From Perkinsus marinus ATCC 50983 (Eukaryota; Perkinsozoa; Perkinsida; Perkinsidae): a stretch of 26,806 nucleotides of DNA. Under the pieces are notes generated by a model. The model saw nothing but the letters and a program-made list of their open reading frames with translations, had not been told where the DNA came from and ran no database searches. Positions 1-11,575 of the stretch are shown here, one piece after another. Location of the stretch: NCBI RefSeq assembly GCF_000006405.1, contig NW_003213971.1:17680-44485 (forward strand). Reading direction: 5' to 3'. The position numbers and the translations under genes are program-made. The stretch's first letter is position 1, and each line of letters opens with the position of its first letter.

Positions 1-358
1 AACGAATCGTATCAATAGCGAAGTTAGCATAGTTATCAATAATGCGACTTGAAGAATCAAGGAGTTATCTAAGAATGCCTCAGCGGGGTGTAGGTCGAAC
101 GAAATCATCTCTTAAAATTTGATGATACGTGTCGTGGGGATTGATCCGGGAGTCTTTCGCTTAATATCGTGGTGCTCTACGCACTTAGCTGTTAAGGAAG
201 TGTTTGGTCCGAGGAGCGCTTTTGGTGGCACGATCTAATGTAACAAGTTCCGATTTATGCTGATTGAGCTAGACAATTGGTGAATATATGCATCTTCGGT
301 ATTGCCACACAGGTCAGCCGTACACTTAAACACTGCCTTGTGAGGAGGCTCCTTTGGA
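1..358. other. No gene assigned
   Basis: No exon chain could be supported here. Several stop codons occur in every plus-strand frame and no protein-like stretch of useful length stands out. It may hold the 5' region of gene X or the end of a gene to the left of the window. Confidence 0.4.
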
Positions 359-1017
359 ATGATGACCTATCGAGGAAGAGACAGAGCAGTACTTGCGCTG
401 TGTAGTTTTGGCGCCCTAGCTCTCCTGGTCCCCTCGATGAGCTCCGCTACGGTCCTTAGGGCGGTCCTTGTGCTGGACCCAATGGAGTTTGAGTGAAGCT
501 GCGATGTTCGAAGGTCATCTGTGGTGCACTTGGTAGAGCTTATCGCCCTTTATCAAGTACTGGGAGGTGTTAATTGGAACTCACTTATGGTCAAATGCAG
601 ATATAGCCAATACTACTGGAAGAGGAGCGATACGCAATGAGGGTGAAGGTGACGAGGAAGCCTTCGAAAGGAATCTGATTCCGTTCATAATGTTCGCGTG
701 ACGGAGAATATATGATATCGTGGAAAGCCCTTCGGAGTTGTGCGAACGATTGGTGCTTTCCATGATTTCAACTCTGCATGTTAGTTGTAGCATTGCCTAG
801 TGTCTTGAGCCGGTGCTCGCAGTAGCTGATGCAGTTCTAGAGGGCTCATTGTTCATGTTAATGGTTGTCTGATGTTTTACACGTTGTGGAGGTTGACGGC
901 TGATGAGGCCTCGAGAGCCTTGCATCGTGGTATCGGGTAAAGCACGTAAGGGTACCTGGCAATGTACCAACTTATTGTATTGTGGTCGTTGCAGCGGGTG
1001 TGGTACTCGATTATTAA
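359..1017 (+). CDS. Gene X, unidentified multi-exon protein with a signal-peptide-like start
   Basis: I do not recognise this gene. An ATG at 359 (second ATG at 362) opens a frame with a basic stretch followed by a hydrophobic run (ALCSFGALALLVPSMSS), like a signal peptide or anchor. Further protein-like segments follow in phase-shifted frames: about 539-690 (contains KYWEVLIGTHLW and an acidic EGEGDEEAFE), about 800-860 (LEPVLAVADAVLEGSLFMLM, hydrophobic) and about 872-932 (LTADEASRALHR). A last splice (donor GTATCG at about 933, acceptor TTGCAG at 994) would give AGVVLDY and a TAA at 1015-1017. The inner splice phases could not all be reconciled, so exon limits are provisional. The stop lies 29 nt before the UPRT start codon. 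A membrane or secreted protein is possible, but that is inference. Confidence 0.35.
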
Positions 1018-1046
1018 GTAGATTTTTATTCCTCCAATATTGTCAT

Positions 1047-2421
<1,375 letters not shown>

Positions 2422-2548
2422 TTATCCGCCGCGCTTTCGTAATTGTTAATAGAATGACTTGTTCTCTGCTGCTGTTATACGATCTGGATTTCTCCCGAAC
2501 TGATCGGTGTTGCAGTGTTAATCTATAACGTATTAAATTTGAGGAGAG

Positions 2549-3226
2549 TCCCAGTTAGCTGAGGAAAGCGAACCAGACGTAAAATTTCACGCCCTTGGCG
2601 AATGTGAGAGGCTTCTGATACTGGAGTTTCACCACCCTAGTGATATGAAAAACACTAGTGAAAAACATATTCCACGACTACTGCATATCACCGCGAATAT
2701 CGCGTTTTTCACCGAGTATTACGCCACTTCACGTAAAACGGGTTGTGAAACTCCACAGTTCTAGTTGGGTGAGTGAAAATGATTATGATGATTTGTTGTT
2801 TGCTAAGACTGAGTTCAACAATACTGTTTATGTGTCATCGTCCTTGGCGATAGTCATCGCCCCATTGTTTATTCATGTTTGCTTGTCATCTTGTCAGTGG
2901 CATGGGGAGCTTCCCATCTTGAGATCACGGAGAGCGACGTAGATCCTGTGCTGTTGGTTTCTGTGACCCTTCCAAACGGCCACGAATATCGCTCATATAA
3001 CGCTGTCGCTCTGGGCATATGTTCAAACAGAGACCTCACCAAGTGAGGTTAGGGACATGCGCTGTCTCCAAGTCCGACTGGTGATATCATTATCATTGCT
3101 TGTCGTCGTGAAGACGGTGCGGTTGGGAATTGGGTTGTTGACGATATCTCAGCGATGACTGATGTCGCGACGAATTCGTTAAGAATAGAGGAGCTCACAG
3201 CTGCCTTTGATAACGCCTTTTTCTAA
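2549..3226 (+). CDS. Gene Y, unidentified protein, at least four exons
   Basis: I do not recognise this gene. The supported chain begins after a CCCAG acceptor near 2549 and runs LAEESEPDVKFHALGECE to 2625. A 133-nt intron (2626-2758) follows, then 2759-2825 (SENDYDDLLFAKTEFNN), an intron to about 2923, 2924-3004 (SDVDPVLLVSVTLPNGHEY), a 48-nt intron, and 3053-3226 (contains GDIIIIACRREDGAVGNW), ending in TAA. Phases agree across all junctions. The first exon and start codon are not resolved; an ATG near 2454 is possible. The first intron is almost exactly a family B repeat with 11-bp terminal inverted repeats. The acceptor at 2923 (CTTGAG) is less certain than the rest. The stop is only 14 nt before the ATG of gene Z. 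Confidence 0.55.
2622..2755 (+). mobile_element. Family B terminal-inverted-repeat element, nearly coextensive with an intron
   Basis: Perfect 11-bp terminal inverted repeats TGGAGTTTCAC (2622-2632) and GTGAAACTCCA (2745-2755) bound 134 bp with no coding capacity. An internal partial palindrome (CTAGTG...CACTAG) lies near the left end. The predicted intron of gene Y runs 2626-2758, so its donor GTTTCAC lies inside the left terminal repeat and its acceptor CACAG overlaps the right one. A related, inverted copy is at 6503-6597. This resembles a MITE or introner. A clear target-site duplication is not visible. Confidence 0.7.
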
Positions 3227-3240
3227 CTCTCTTGTTGGTG

Positions 3241-4390
3241 ATGGCATCGTCGGAGTCTATTCCTGCGGTTGTTATTAATACTGTGGTTGCCTCACTGTTG
3301 AGGTCATTACCATATGCAGGGAAAGGCGTGGCTGAAGGGCAAGGGAAGTAGGTTTATTAACGGAATATCTGTTGCCAAGAACACCTTTCAATGAGCTCGG
3401 ATTTCACCTTGCCGAGCTGTTTGCTCATGTATATGATGCTCGTTGGCTTTGCCCTACACGACACGGTGTGTGTTTTGCGGGCGTATCTTTTGAATCTGCG
3501 ATTGTTGGTCTTGATCTCATCAAGAGTGTCCCTGTTGTTGGTCTTGATCTCATCAAAAGTGCCCCTGCTGTTGGTCTTGATCTCATCAGGAGTGTCCCTG
3601 TTGGTCTTGATCTCATCACGAGTGTCCCTGCTGTTGGTCTTCATCTCATCAAGAGTGTCCCTGCTGTTGGTCTTGATCTCATCAAGAGTGTCCCTGCTGT
3701 TGGTCTTCACCTCATCAAGAGTGTCCCTGTTGGTCTTGATCTCATCACGAGTGTCCCTGTTGGTCTTGATCTCATCACGAGTGTCCCTGCTGTTGGTCTT
3801 CATCTCATCACGAGTGTCCCTGCTGTTGGTCTTGATCTCATCACGAGTGTCCCTGCTGTTGGTCTTCACCTCATCATGAGTGTCCCTGTTGGTCTTGATC
3901 TCATCACGAGTGTCCCTGCTGTTGGTCTTCACCTCATCATGAGTGTCCCTGTTGGTCTTGATCTCATCACGAGTGTCCCTGCTGTTGGTCTTGATCTCAT
4001 CAAGAGTGTCCCTGCTGTTGGTCTTGATCTCATCAAGAGTGTCCCTGCTGTTGGTCTTGATCTCATCAGGAGTGTCCCTGTTGGTCTTGATCTCATCACG
4101 AGTGTCCCTGCTGTTGGTCTTCATCTCATCAAGAGTGTCCCTGCTGTTGGTCTTGATCTCATCAAGAGTGTCCCTGCTGTTGGTCTTCACCTCATCATGA
4201 GTGTCCCTGTTGGTCTTGATCTCATCACGAGTGTCCCTGCTGTTGGTCTTCACCTCATCATGAGTGTCCCTGTTGGTCTTGATCTCATCACGAGTGTCCC
4301 TGCTGTTGGTCTTCATCTCATCAAGAGTGTCCCTGCTGTTGGTCTTGATCTCATCAAGAGTGTCCCTGTTGGTCTTGATCTCATCACGAG
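3241..4390 (+). CDS. Gene Z, hypothetical protein with about 27 tandem 10/11-residue repeats
   Basis: An ATG at 3241 opens MASSESIPAVVINTV... to 3347. A 32-nt intron (3348-3379) joins in phase to a protein-like exon (contains NELGFHLAELFAHVYDARW) that runs straight into the minisatellite. In this frame every unit reads VGLxLIxSVP with or without A, where x is D/H and K/T/M/R, and no unit carries a stop. The frame stays open to 4607. The real exon may end at 4390 with a donor GTTGTT and splice to 4448, which would make the repeats the N-terminus of the CCDC112-like protein. The alternative acceptor at 3395 reads a leucine-rich frame that hits TGA at 3877-3879. The minus strand is also open across the array, so the coding strand is not proven. 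Confidence 0.35.
3504..4390. repeat. Minisatellite, 30/33-bp units, about 27.7 copies
   Basis: The unit begins GTTGGTCTTGATCTCATCA and ends GAGTGTCCCT, with or without a trailing GCT, giving 33- and 30-bp forms in irregular alternation. Variation is limited to GAT/CAT/CAC in the middle and AAG/ACG/ATG/AGG at the following codon. Units 3-6 and 18-21 form the same ordered block, so the array grew partly by duplication of multi-unit segments. The CACGAG to CATGAG change looks like CpG decay. All lengths are multiples of three, so frames are preserved on both strands. Confidence 0.97.
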
Positions 4391-4456
4391 AGTTGTTGTG
4401 TCGTCAATGCAATCAGCGGCGTTCCTTGAAACAGTTCATACGTACAGGCTACGACG

Positions 4457-7400
4457 ATGCTCGAATACGAGAAGAGCGACTTGCAGCAGGAGGATGGTGA
4501 AACCGATATGGTTATTGAAGATTCAGAGAACGTCTATACGTGGGCGCAGAAGTGGAGCTCGTTACAGGTGGTTGCTAGGGCAATGCCATAGTAGTTATGA
4601 CCGTTAGAGGACGACTCGTATACTTATTGGAGACGAACAGAATGAATCGGAAAACCTATGATATTTGCTAATAGTTTCTACTTAATTCTCTCCTTTTTTG
4701 CCCGGAAATCACGATATAGAGCAGCTACAACAAGATTGGTTATATACCTGGCAATTTAGTTGATGATAACTCGGAAGTAACCTCCTCAGTACGACCATAT
4801 TCAGGTGCTGTTGAAACAGCAGTATCGTGAGTGTCTTGATCTATTAAGTTCTGAGGGACCTTCAAATCCAAAAAAAGTCAGTTGGGGCAAAGTTCGCTCT
4901 CTATGGTGATTATTTCTTTTCTCCTCAGCTTGGCCTCACTAACGCAGAGCTGTCAGATATACGTGATGAAAATAAATGTTTAGAATTGGCTTTTGACGGA
5001 TGGGAAGACGATCTCTATCACACGCTGACTCTCCTTCGTTCGAAGGTAGCGGTCCGGTGGTGGTCGGAATCATCATCAAACACCTCGCGATGTACTCGAA
5101 AGCATCCAGTTCTGGCAAATACTGTTCAGCCATAGGGCCCGACAATGGCTGAGTGCGAAGTGTCCCTTAGTGCAGTTTCAAAGGGTAACTGTTCGGAAAA
5201 TATGCTAACAACTATGTGGAAAATTGAAAATGAGTTCCTCTCGGGAAGATTATAGGTTCCTGGATGAATTCTTGCTCGGAATAGGTACGCGAGTTCACTA
5301 CCAACGCTGAGAGCCTGCCTGAGCCGACGCTGCGGACAAACGCATTGGAACTCGAGAATCGCATCACCAGGTGAAGTTGCTACTCGGCCGTACGTGAGAT
5401 CTTGCTGAAGGTATAAATCTCAGCAGAAAGTGGACTTTGACAATCTCACGGTAGAAGAGGAGCGCATTGGAAGTCTGATGGAAAACGCTTCGAAACGCTT
5501 TTCCAAATGGCAACAGGTCGCTTCCAATCTCCTGTGTGCATTTGAACAGCTCTGCTGAAATATTCAGAGTTCCTTCTTGGCCTCGGGTAGGAGGAAATCA
5601 GTCTCATCGGCGTGCCAGACTAGTGAAGAGGACCCCCGACTACAGGAAATTAGAGCGGCTATTATGAAAATAGCAGACCAGATGGCGTAGACCAGTCGGT
5701 GGTAGGGACTAAAATCATAACTTTGCTGCCAGACACGAAGGTGGCAGAACTGGCGGTTGGAATACGAAGGATCATGATGCATTCTTACAGGTAGGAGAGA
5801 AAAACTGAAATGTGGTCGAGTTGCGATTTGTGAGATTGTTGATTGCAGAGCGAGCGGAGCTTATATATCAGAATTCGGATCATGTGCGTGCGTACGGATT
5901 ATTTCTCCACAACCAGAGAGAGTTCAAATGCAGCTGAACTTGCAAGCGAGAGCTATACCTAGAAAAATATGAAAATCTGGATCCGGAAATATATACACCA
6001 AAAACGCTTTTCCCTGAACACGTGACGAGCTCCGTTAATTCGTCGAGACGGCCTAGTGAACATATCACATTAGTATCACATTCGAGCAATAGCAATATTT
6101 TTATATAATTTTAGAGAATCTGGGGTATTTATATATTCGAGTTAATGCCATAGTCAGAGCTCTGAAATCTCAACGCATGGGGTGATGGAATGTCCAACTT
6201 GGGAAGAAGTGGTGCCACAGGTGGTCTCTGGCTGTTCTGGTCGGCATTCGGATGGGCTCATAGACAAAGTCATGCGGAGGTTGTCAAGTCAACTAGACCA
6301 GGAGGATATCGAGGAGCACATCGCGTGGTAGGGGCCTCCATGGTGAGATGTTTTCGCTTGGAGGCTAGGTGGAGCCGCTATAATGAGCTGGAGGCTGATA
6401 AGAAGGCGCTGATTGAACAGTATAGGGAGAGGAAAGAACAATGGCAGAGGAAGCGAGCCGATAACGCTGAAGTATGCCGTGAGTGGTTCGATCTAACTCA
6501 GTCGAGTTTCACCAGTTTTACGTAGCTTTTCGCGGTATGTAGTGAATTGTAAGATATCTTTCTCACTAGTGTTTTTCATATCATGGGTGAAACTCCAATG
6601 TATTACTATGTGTATTGATACGCTGTATGATACGTTGAATAGGTGGATTTGGCAGCGGAGCGGTCGATGGCTCGTAAACGGAAGGAGGCTGAGGACGCTG
6701 CCCGTATGGAGAGGAAAAAGCTCATTGAGGAGTGGAAGAGGGAGAAGACTGCTCGAATGGTGTGTATGCGTGAGAAGAGAATATAGCAGTTGGTCTATTT
6801 CACAGCGAGAGCAGGAGCTAGCAGCATCGAATGCCGCGATGTCGAGTGAATCTTCAACTGCCGAGCTTGAAAGGCGTCGTCGAGAGAGGCAAGTAAGGCG
6901 GAGAATTGTGGGTAGCCCTATCGGCTGAGCGCCATTTGTTTTCTTCTTAGCGTATCACTGCATATCGCGAGACGAAACTCCAGAAGGAGCAGGAAGAACG
7001 GAGGCTGAAACATGAGCGTGTACGCTAGTTGAAGGGTTATGGCGACTATGGGCCTCTCAGGAAGCAGCGGCACGACGATGTCAGTCCAGAGAGCGGACGA
7101 GATTCGAGGAGAGAAACGCAGAAGTTATCAGACGATTGGCCAGTGCTAGAGAAGAGAGAGAGAATATCGACATCAAGGCTGAGAGGAAAGAACACAAAGT
7201 AGGCTCTCTCCAGATAGCATTTCCAGATCGAATTCCAGACCGACTACGTTGAATTGAACTCCCATGCTTTCAAATAAACTGGGTATAACATTAATTCATT
7301 AAAGCCATGAGTAAAATGTTAACGAAAAAACGTATATGTAAAACATTGACCAAGTGGGTAAAAGATGTCGGTAAACAATTAATCCGACCTAGAAATACTG

Positions 7401-7910
7401 TAGTAGGCCGCAGGGTCTCGTTAATACTCCTGGGACGTCCTATCAGATCGTAGCTGAGCTCAGCGCCCCATATCAAAATGTGGTTTCAAGACTGTATGAT
7501 AGTACTACTTCACATAAACGGCGAATCAAGGCTAGAGAAGAGGAGGAGAAGGAGCAGAAGGAGCTGATTGAGTTGGAAAAGGACCGGCATGGTAAGCACG
7601 GAGCCGAACAGTGTCAACCCGCTGTTCACTTCTGCATTCATTTTCTATAGGCTCCTCCACTACAGGGAGGTTCATGGGGAAGTCCGCTGGATCGTTCGGA
7701 GATCGTGTGCTACACACAAAGTTGACTTCGACCCCAGCATGGCGACAGCGCCTTTCCACTCTTCCCATTTGGAGAGTTGCGAGTCGTGTTGATAAGCATA
7801 ATAAACACACGAAAACATCTACTCGTCACCCGATTGTTGGCATCAACACTGTTGCCCAACAGCGATCACTTCTAATGGTCTCAACTGGGCCCAGTATGAG
7901 CCAGCTCTAA
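4457..7910 (+). CDS. CCDC112-like coiled-coil protein, many exons
   Basis: The family is a basal-body/ciliary coiled-coil protein. Supported exons include 4457-4567 (starts MLEYEKSDLQQEDGE), 4790-4891, 4929-5045, one around 5740 with GGWNTKDHDAFLQ, one from about 6190 with EDIEEHIAWWSRYNEL and KKALIEQYRERKEQW, then highly charged helical exons (about 6643-7200), about 7480-7600 (VVSRLYDSTT then E/K-rich) and a last exon of about 7650-7910 with LTSTPAWRQRL and a TAA stop. The order WxxxDHxxF, then EEH..W...Y..L...KKxxI..., then SRLY, then a C-terminal PxWRQ matches my recollection of CCDC112. Introns are 37-60 nt except the one starting at 6472 or 6506, which holds a family B element. Exons between 5046 and 6190 are not fully resolved, and the start could lie upstream if gene Z is part of this gene. 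Confidence 0.75.
6503..6597 (-). mobile_element. Family B element, inverted copy in an intron of the CCDC112-like gene
   Basis: The ends CGAGTTTCAC (6503-6512) and GTGAAACTCCA (6587-6597) match the terminal repeats at 2622-2755. The internal block ATATGAAAAACACTAGTGA appears here in reverse complement near the right end, so this copy is inverted relative to gene Y. It sits in the intron that follows the exon ending RKRADNAE. An alternative donor GTTTCACC at 6506, inside the left terminal repeat, also gives an in-phase splice to an acceptor near 6650. Confidence 0.65.
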
Positions 7911-8148
7911 TTGTGTTGCTCCTGTACTCAATAGGAGATGAAATAACTGATCTTCTACCGTACCTAATATTTCTATCGAAATCACCGTCATGGTCGCCGT
8001 TATCTGAAAGAAGGCTTCTACGAACAATGCTGACAAAATTGCGTATATGTCGACGTAGCCGTTGAACTTCTAGGTCTTGCGAATGGAAGTCTGACCCCAC
8101 CAGGTGGCATCATCGTTGCGAGGACACTATGCCTCCGAAGCCTCATCA
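7911..8148. other. 3' flank of the CCDC112-like gene
   Basis: This interval follows the TAA of the CCDC112-like gene and precedes the first tRNA-Ser gene. I see no exon chain or repeat in it. Confidence 0.5.
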
Positions 8149-8230
8149 GACAGCGTGTCCGAGTGGTTAAGGAGGTGGACTTGAAATCCACTAGGCTCAG
8201 CCTGCGCAGGTTCGAATCCTGCCGCTGTCG
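8149..8230 (+). tRNA. tRNA-Ser (UGA), copy 1
   Basis: This is an 82-nt class II tRNA. The acceptor stem GACAGCG pairs fully with CGCTGTC, and the discriminator base is G. The anticodon stem GTGGA/TCCAC encloses the loop CTTGAAA, giving anticodon TGA (reads UCA). A serine-type variable arm (CTAGGCTCAGCCT region) is followed by a T arm GCAGG-TTCGAAT-CCTGC. The D arm TCCGAGTGGTTAAGGA matches the eukaryotic A box. No CCA is encoded, as expected for a nuclear gene. A near-identical copy begins 472 bp downstream. Confidence 0.97.
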
Positions 8231-8620
8231 TATTCGGAATGGTGTATATGGTGAGAAACCATCTGCGGACAGTTTCTGCGTCAGTTGCAATGGTCAGCCG
8301 ATCACGCCGTGCAAGCACGTACGATAATGCGCACAGGCTGCTAAGGCTTCATCCTTAATCCTCTTTCATACCAAAGTGTTGTGTTGCACCAGTGCATTCA
8401 AGTTGAATGATTCAACTGCTGCCTATAACAGTCTTTATTGGCGTAAAGCAATCCATAGGGCAGGAAAATATTGGTACACATGCAATAATTAGCTCGAGCT
8501 ATCATAGGTGTCGCCGTCCTCACTGGCAATGCTGCGCGCCGCACCTACTAACGATCCAGACAGAAATTCTGCACAGAATAACGAGCCCCGCCGCGATTCG
8601 CGGTATCCAAAACTTGTATA
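8231..8620. other. Spacer between the two tRNA-Ser genes
   Basis: The 390-bp spacer has no convincing exon. The flanks immediately beyond the two tRNA copies are not alike, so the duplication did not visibly carry flanking DNA. Confidence 0.5.
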
Positions 8621-8702
8621 GACAGCGTGTCCGAGTGGTTAAGGAGGTGGACTTGAAATCCGCTAGGCTCAGCCTGCGCAGGTTCGAATCCTGTCGCTGT
8701 CG
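8621..8702 (+). tRNA. tRNA-Ser (UGA), copy 2
   Basis: This 82-nt tRNA matches copy 1 at all but two positions. One change (TCCAC to TCCGC) turns an anticodon-stem pair into a T-G wobble. The other (CCTGC to CCTGT) turns a T-stem pair into a G-T wobble. Both retain pairing, the anticodon TGA is unchanged, and the acceptor stem and the internal A and B box regions are intact. Copy 2 could be functional. Confidence 0.96.
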
Positions 8703-8960
8703 TATGCGAGCTAATGTATAGCTCCAGCGATTATCTGTGAATATCCTTCCTGTGCCTTCCTTGCTGCAGTCTACACTAATCCACGGAAGCCTTAGGGAAA
8801 AGAAAAAACTGATGCGCATGAACAGCAGTAAATTTCAACCAGGAAAGACTGACATTCGACCAATTTAGGCTTCATCCATAATATGCTCTCAGCCAATGAC
8901 TAGAGATCCAACTCAAGCACAATCTTCCAGTTGCATGAAACATGATCATTCGACATATAG

Positions 8961-11575
8961 CTAGCGCATGCTAATGTCAGTAAAATCTGCGGGGATACTT
9001 CTCATCGACGATATGGCATTTCGGGGAAGAGCCGGAACATGCCCGCTATAACCAGGGTTCGTCTGATCAATGCAGTGAGAGTATCTGACGTAAGTTGAGT
9101 ATATGACCCACGACAGGAGCGTTTCGTACAGCAATGAGTTCGCTACTGCACTGAAGGTAGCTGTGAAGCTCATCGACATAACGCCGCCAAGCGTACTGCT
9201 GAAGATTGAGATGAGAAGCGGAGAAGAGACCTGACATCTTCACCAAGAATATTGTCCTATAAAATTAACAATGACTGCAAATTTACCGAACGCGACTCGC
9301 ACGAACCCAGCCGCAAGTGCATCAGTGGACGCTCGAGGCCTCGAAACGGCGTAGTCGAATGGGCTCACATGTCCTTCGTGGTGTATGTTCATCATGACTG
9401 CATCCGAAGTGACCACCATGTACGCCATGTAACCACTGATGACCGCGGACGATGCAGCCCCGACAACGTGAATCAGCTGTCATTGAACCCATCGAACTGA
9501 CCATTGGCACTGAGTCTCTGTTACCAGAGCCATCTTCGATACCACACCAACAGCGACTCGATCTTTATATGTAACTTTAAAGACGTTCCTCGCGGCCGCC
9601 AGGAAGGATTTTGAGCTGAAGGCCACATCAACATACCTGGAGAGACGCTGTATCAACCGTGGTGAGCAAGCCACCCACAGGGCAACTTACGCATCTTCAC
9701 TGACGAAACTGAACAGCTTCCGATAGACTTCCCCGCGACAAAACTGAGTTGAGGAGGCAGCACCAGGCGTAGTTCTCAACGCCGCTTCCATCAACTTGGA
9801 AAGAAGCCTCAAAGGTCGGGTTAGCATTGTCAACAGCGACCCAAGAGCTATCGTGCTTGCATGATATCCCAGCCCGCTCACGAAGCCGTGAACTGTTGAT
9901 AACCGAGGCATCTGACGTGGAAGTGCGAGAATCTCGTCACGAAATGCTTCCACAAAATTCCGCGTGTGACCAACGCATCGATGACATTCAGCAGATTCGA
10001 GCAGACATCAGCTCAAGTGTTTGGCAGATATCGTCCTCACCTGACGACCGCCACATATCTCTTTCGGCGCAAAGTAATAGAGAATAGTAGCGTAACTGAC
10101 TGCATAGTGAGTCAGTGCCCATAGAAACTCCCCTATACATATCGATGAGCCCAACCAATAGATTATCATGAATCTGACACTTATGCTATCAACAACAATA
10201 TAATCGTCAAATACCTCTCTATAGCAGAATACTCGAAGGTTCGAGAGACATCAGCAATTTGGTGACCGTTAATGACAGCCTTCTCAGTTGTGATTGACCC
10301 GCTCGTGATAAGCCACACAAAGGCGATGCCAAGGATCTACACAGATCGACCATAAACACAGCGTGAAGATGGACGAGAAATACTAAAATAACGACGGATT
10401 TTATGGTGATGTCGATCAAAGGGTACAGCAGTAACGAGGGGACTTCGAAAATGACTTTGTCTGAATCAAAATGTGAAGGGCGTTCAGAGACGTCTACTCT
10501 CACAAGTATCCTCTGCGTAATCAGATCCCAGTCTAAGGGTGTGCTGCGCCTTATAGCAGATGAGCACACATGCAAGTGCTGATACACACGACAGGACGCC
10601 GAGCATGCGCCTTAATGCAATCTGGAGGGGGAGGCAGTCACACGAACGTAGAGCACTAAAGACCAGCACGTCGAAATGGCTCATCTCGAGGGATGATTCC
10701 ACATCGATTGTGTTGAGCATGTCGTCGTCTCTAAAGCACAAGATTGCTGTCATACAGGAGGCAACTGCCAAGGCCGCCAGCGATAGCGTGGTTACTGCCT
10801 GTGTGAAAGATGCTATGCATGTATTAGGATACTTCAACTCACCCTGACGTGCTTTTTAACCATAATGATGTAACCATAGTTGAACAGAAGCGTCACCACT
10901 AAACCTGATGAAGGGAGAGCACTCTCTCGGCTGGCCCATACTGATACTCGTTGCGATAGCTTTCAATGCATTCCTAAAATCCCTGAGGCAGCCGAGAACT
11001 TGCTGTGGCCGGCTTGATATCGAGCCCTGTAGAACCTACAGCAAGATGTGGACAAGCACGACTTCTATTGGGGCCACCTGCTTCACCAGAAAGGTTTCGT
11101 TTGGGAAACAATACCGACCAGCAACAGGTATAGTGTGGAGTCCTTGCTGAGGTACCACTACTTGCGTGATCGTCGTGATCTTCCCAGTATAGGGCGCATC
11201 ACCATTATGAGCTATATCGACTCTAGCCGGCATTGGACAGGCAAGATTGCCCAGTGGTTCTTGTTCTGTCGGGCAACGTTGTACACAGATAGGGTTCTCA
11301 TAGTTCATAGCAAGAGGTGTGTGTGCCTCGCCCTCGATGCCAGCGCACCAATAGAGGAAGGGCTCATCTCGGACATTCGCGTCCGCACCGCACAGCTCTC
11401 CTGAAGTGCCGTCGTACTCCTACAATATTGACTATCAGTCATCACCCTTATAATTTACGCCATGATTTATTCGTCTCAAATCTCCATAGCAAGCAGCGTT
11501 CACCAGAATCAGTGCGAGGGTGATGACAAGAGCCATCCAGATGGGAACGCATACCGTGTCAGTGCACCTGACCAT
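8961..11575 (-). CDS. Choline transporter-like protein, SLC44/CTL family
   Basis: This family comprises multi-pass membrane proteins linked to choline or related amine transport. Exons resolved with agreeing phase are 11575-11459, 11419-11078, 11035-10948, 10904-10843, 10798-10568, 10512-10384, 10336-10215 and 10173-10041. More follow around 9900-9700, 9640-9530 and 9500-9400, and the last is about 9220-8961 (TAG). Family features in order are MVRCTDTVCVPIWMALVI then TM1, GDLRRINHG, ELCGAD, ENPICVQRCP, GRYCFPNE, EVPSLLLYPLID, FLWALTHYAVSYATILYYF, YHASTIALGSL, SSKSFLAAARNVF and a final ANSLLYETLL. Introns are 39-55 nt where resolved. The ATG at 11573-11575 places the conserved CTD motif at residue 4, so the cytosolic N-terminus is short for the family. 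The substrate is not shown by sequence. The gene converges with the tRNA-Ser pair. Confidence 0.88.

Noticed and set aside
3357..4316. 319-aa minus-strand frame of charged KTNSRDTRDEI repeats as a gene
   Set aside because: It is long only because the minisatellite units lack stops on that strand. Its non-repeat tail shows no splice partner, and the plus frame has better flanking sequence. Not excluded, so mentioned under findings.
3504..4390. CRISPR-like array
   Set aside because: Units are contiguous without spacers, imperfect, and in a eukaryotic intron-rich context. This is a minisatellite.
10484..10837. Stand-alone 117-aa membrane protein on the minus strand
   Set aside because: It is the fifth exon of the SLC44-like gene plus intronic read-through at both ends. 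Phases join it to the neighbouring exons.
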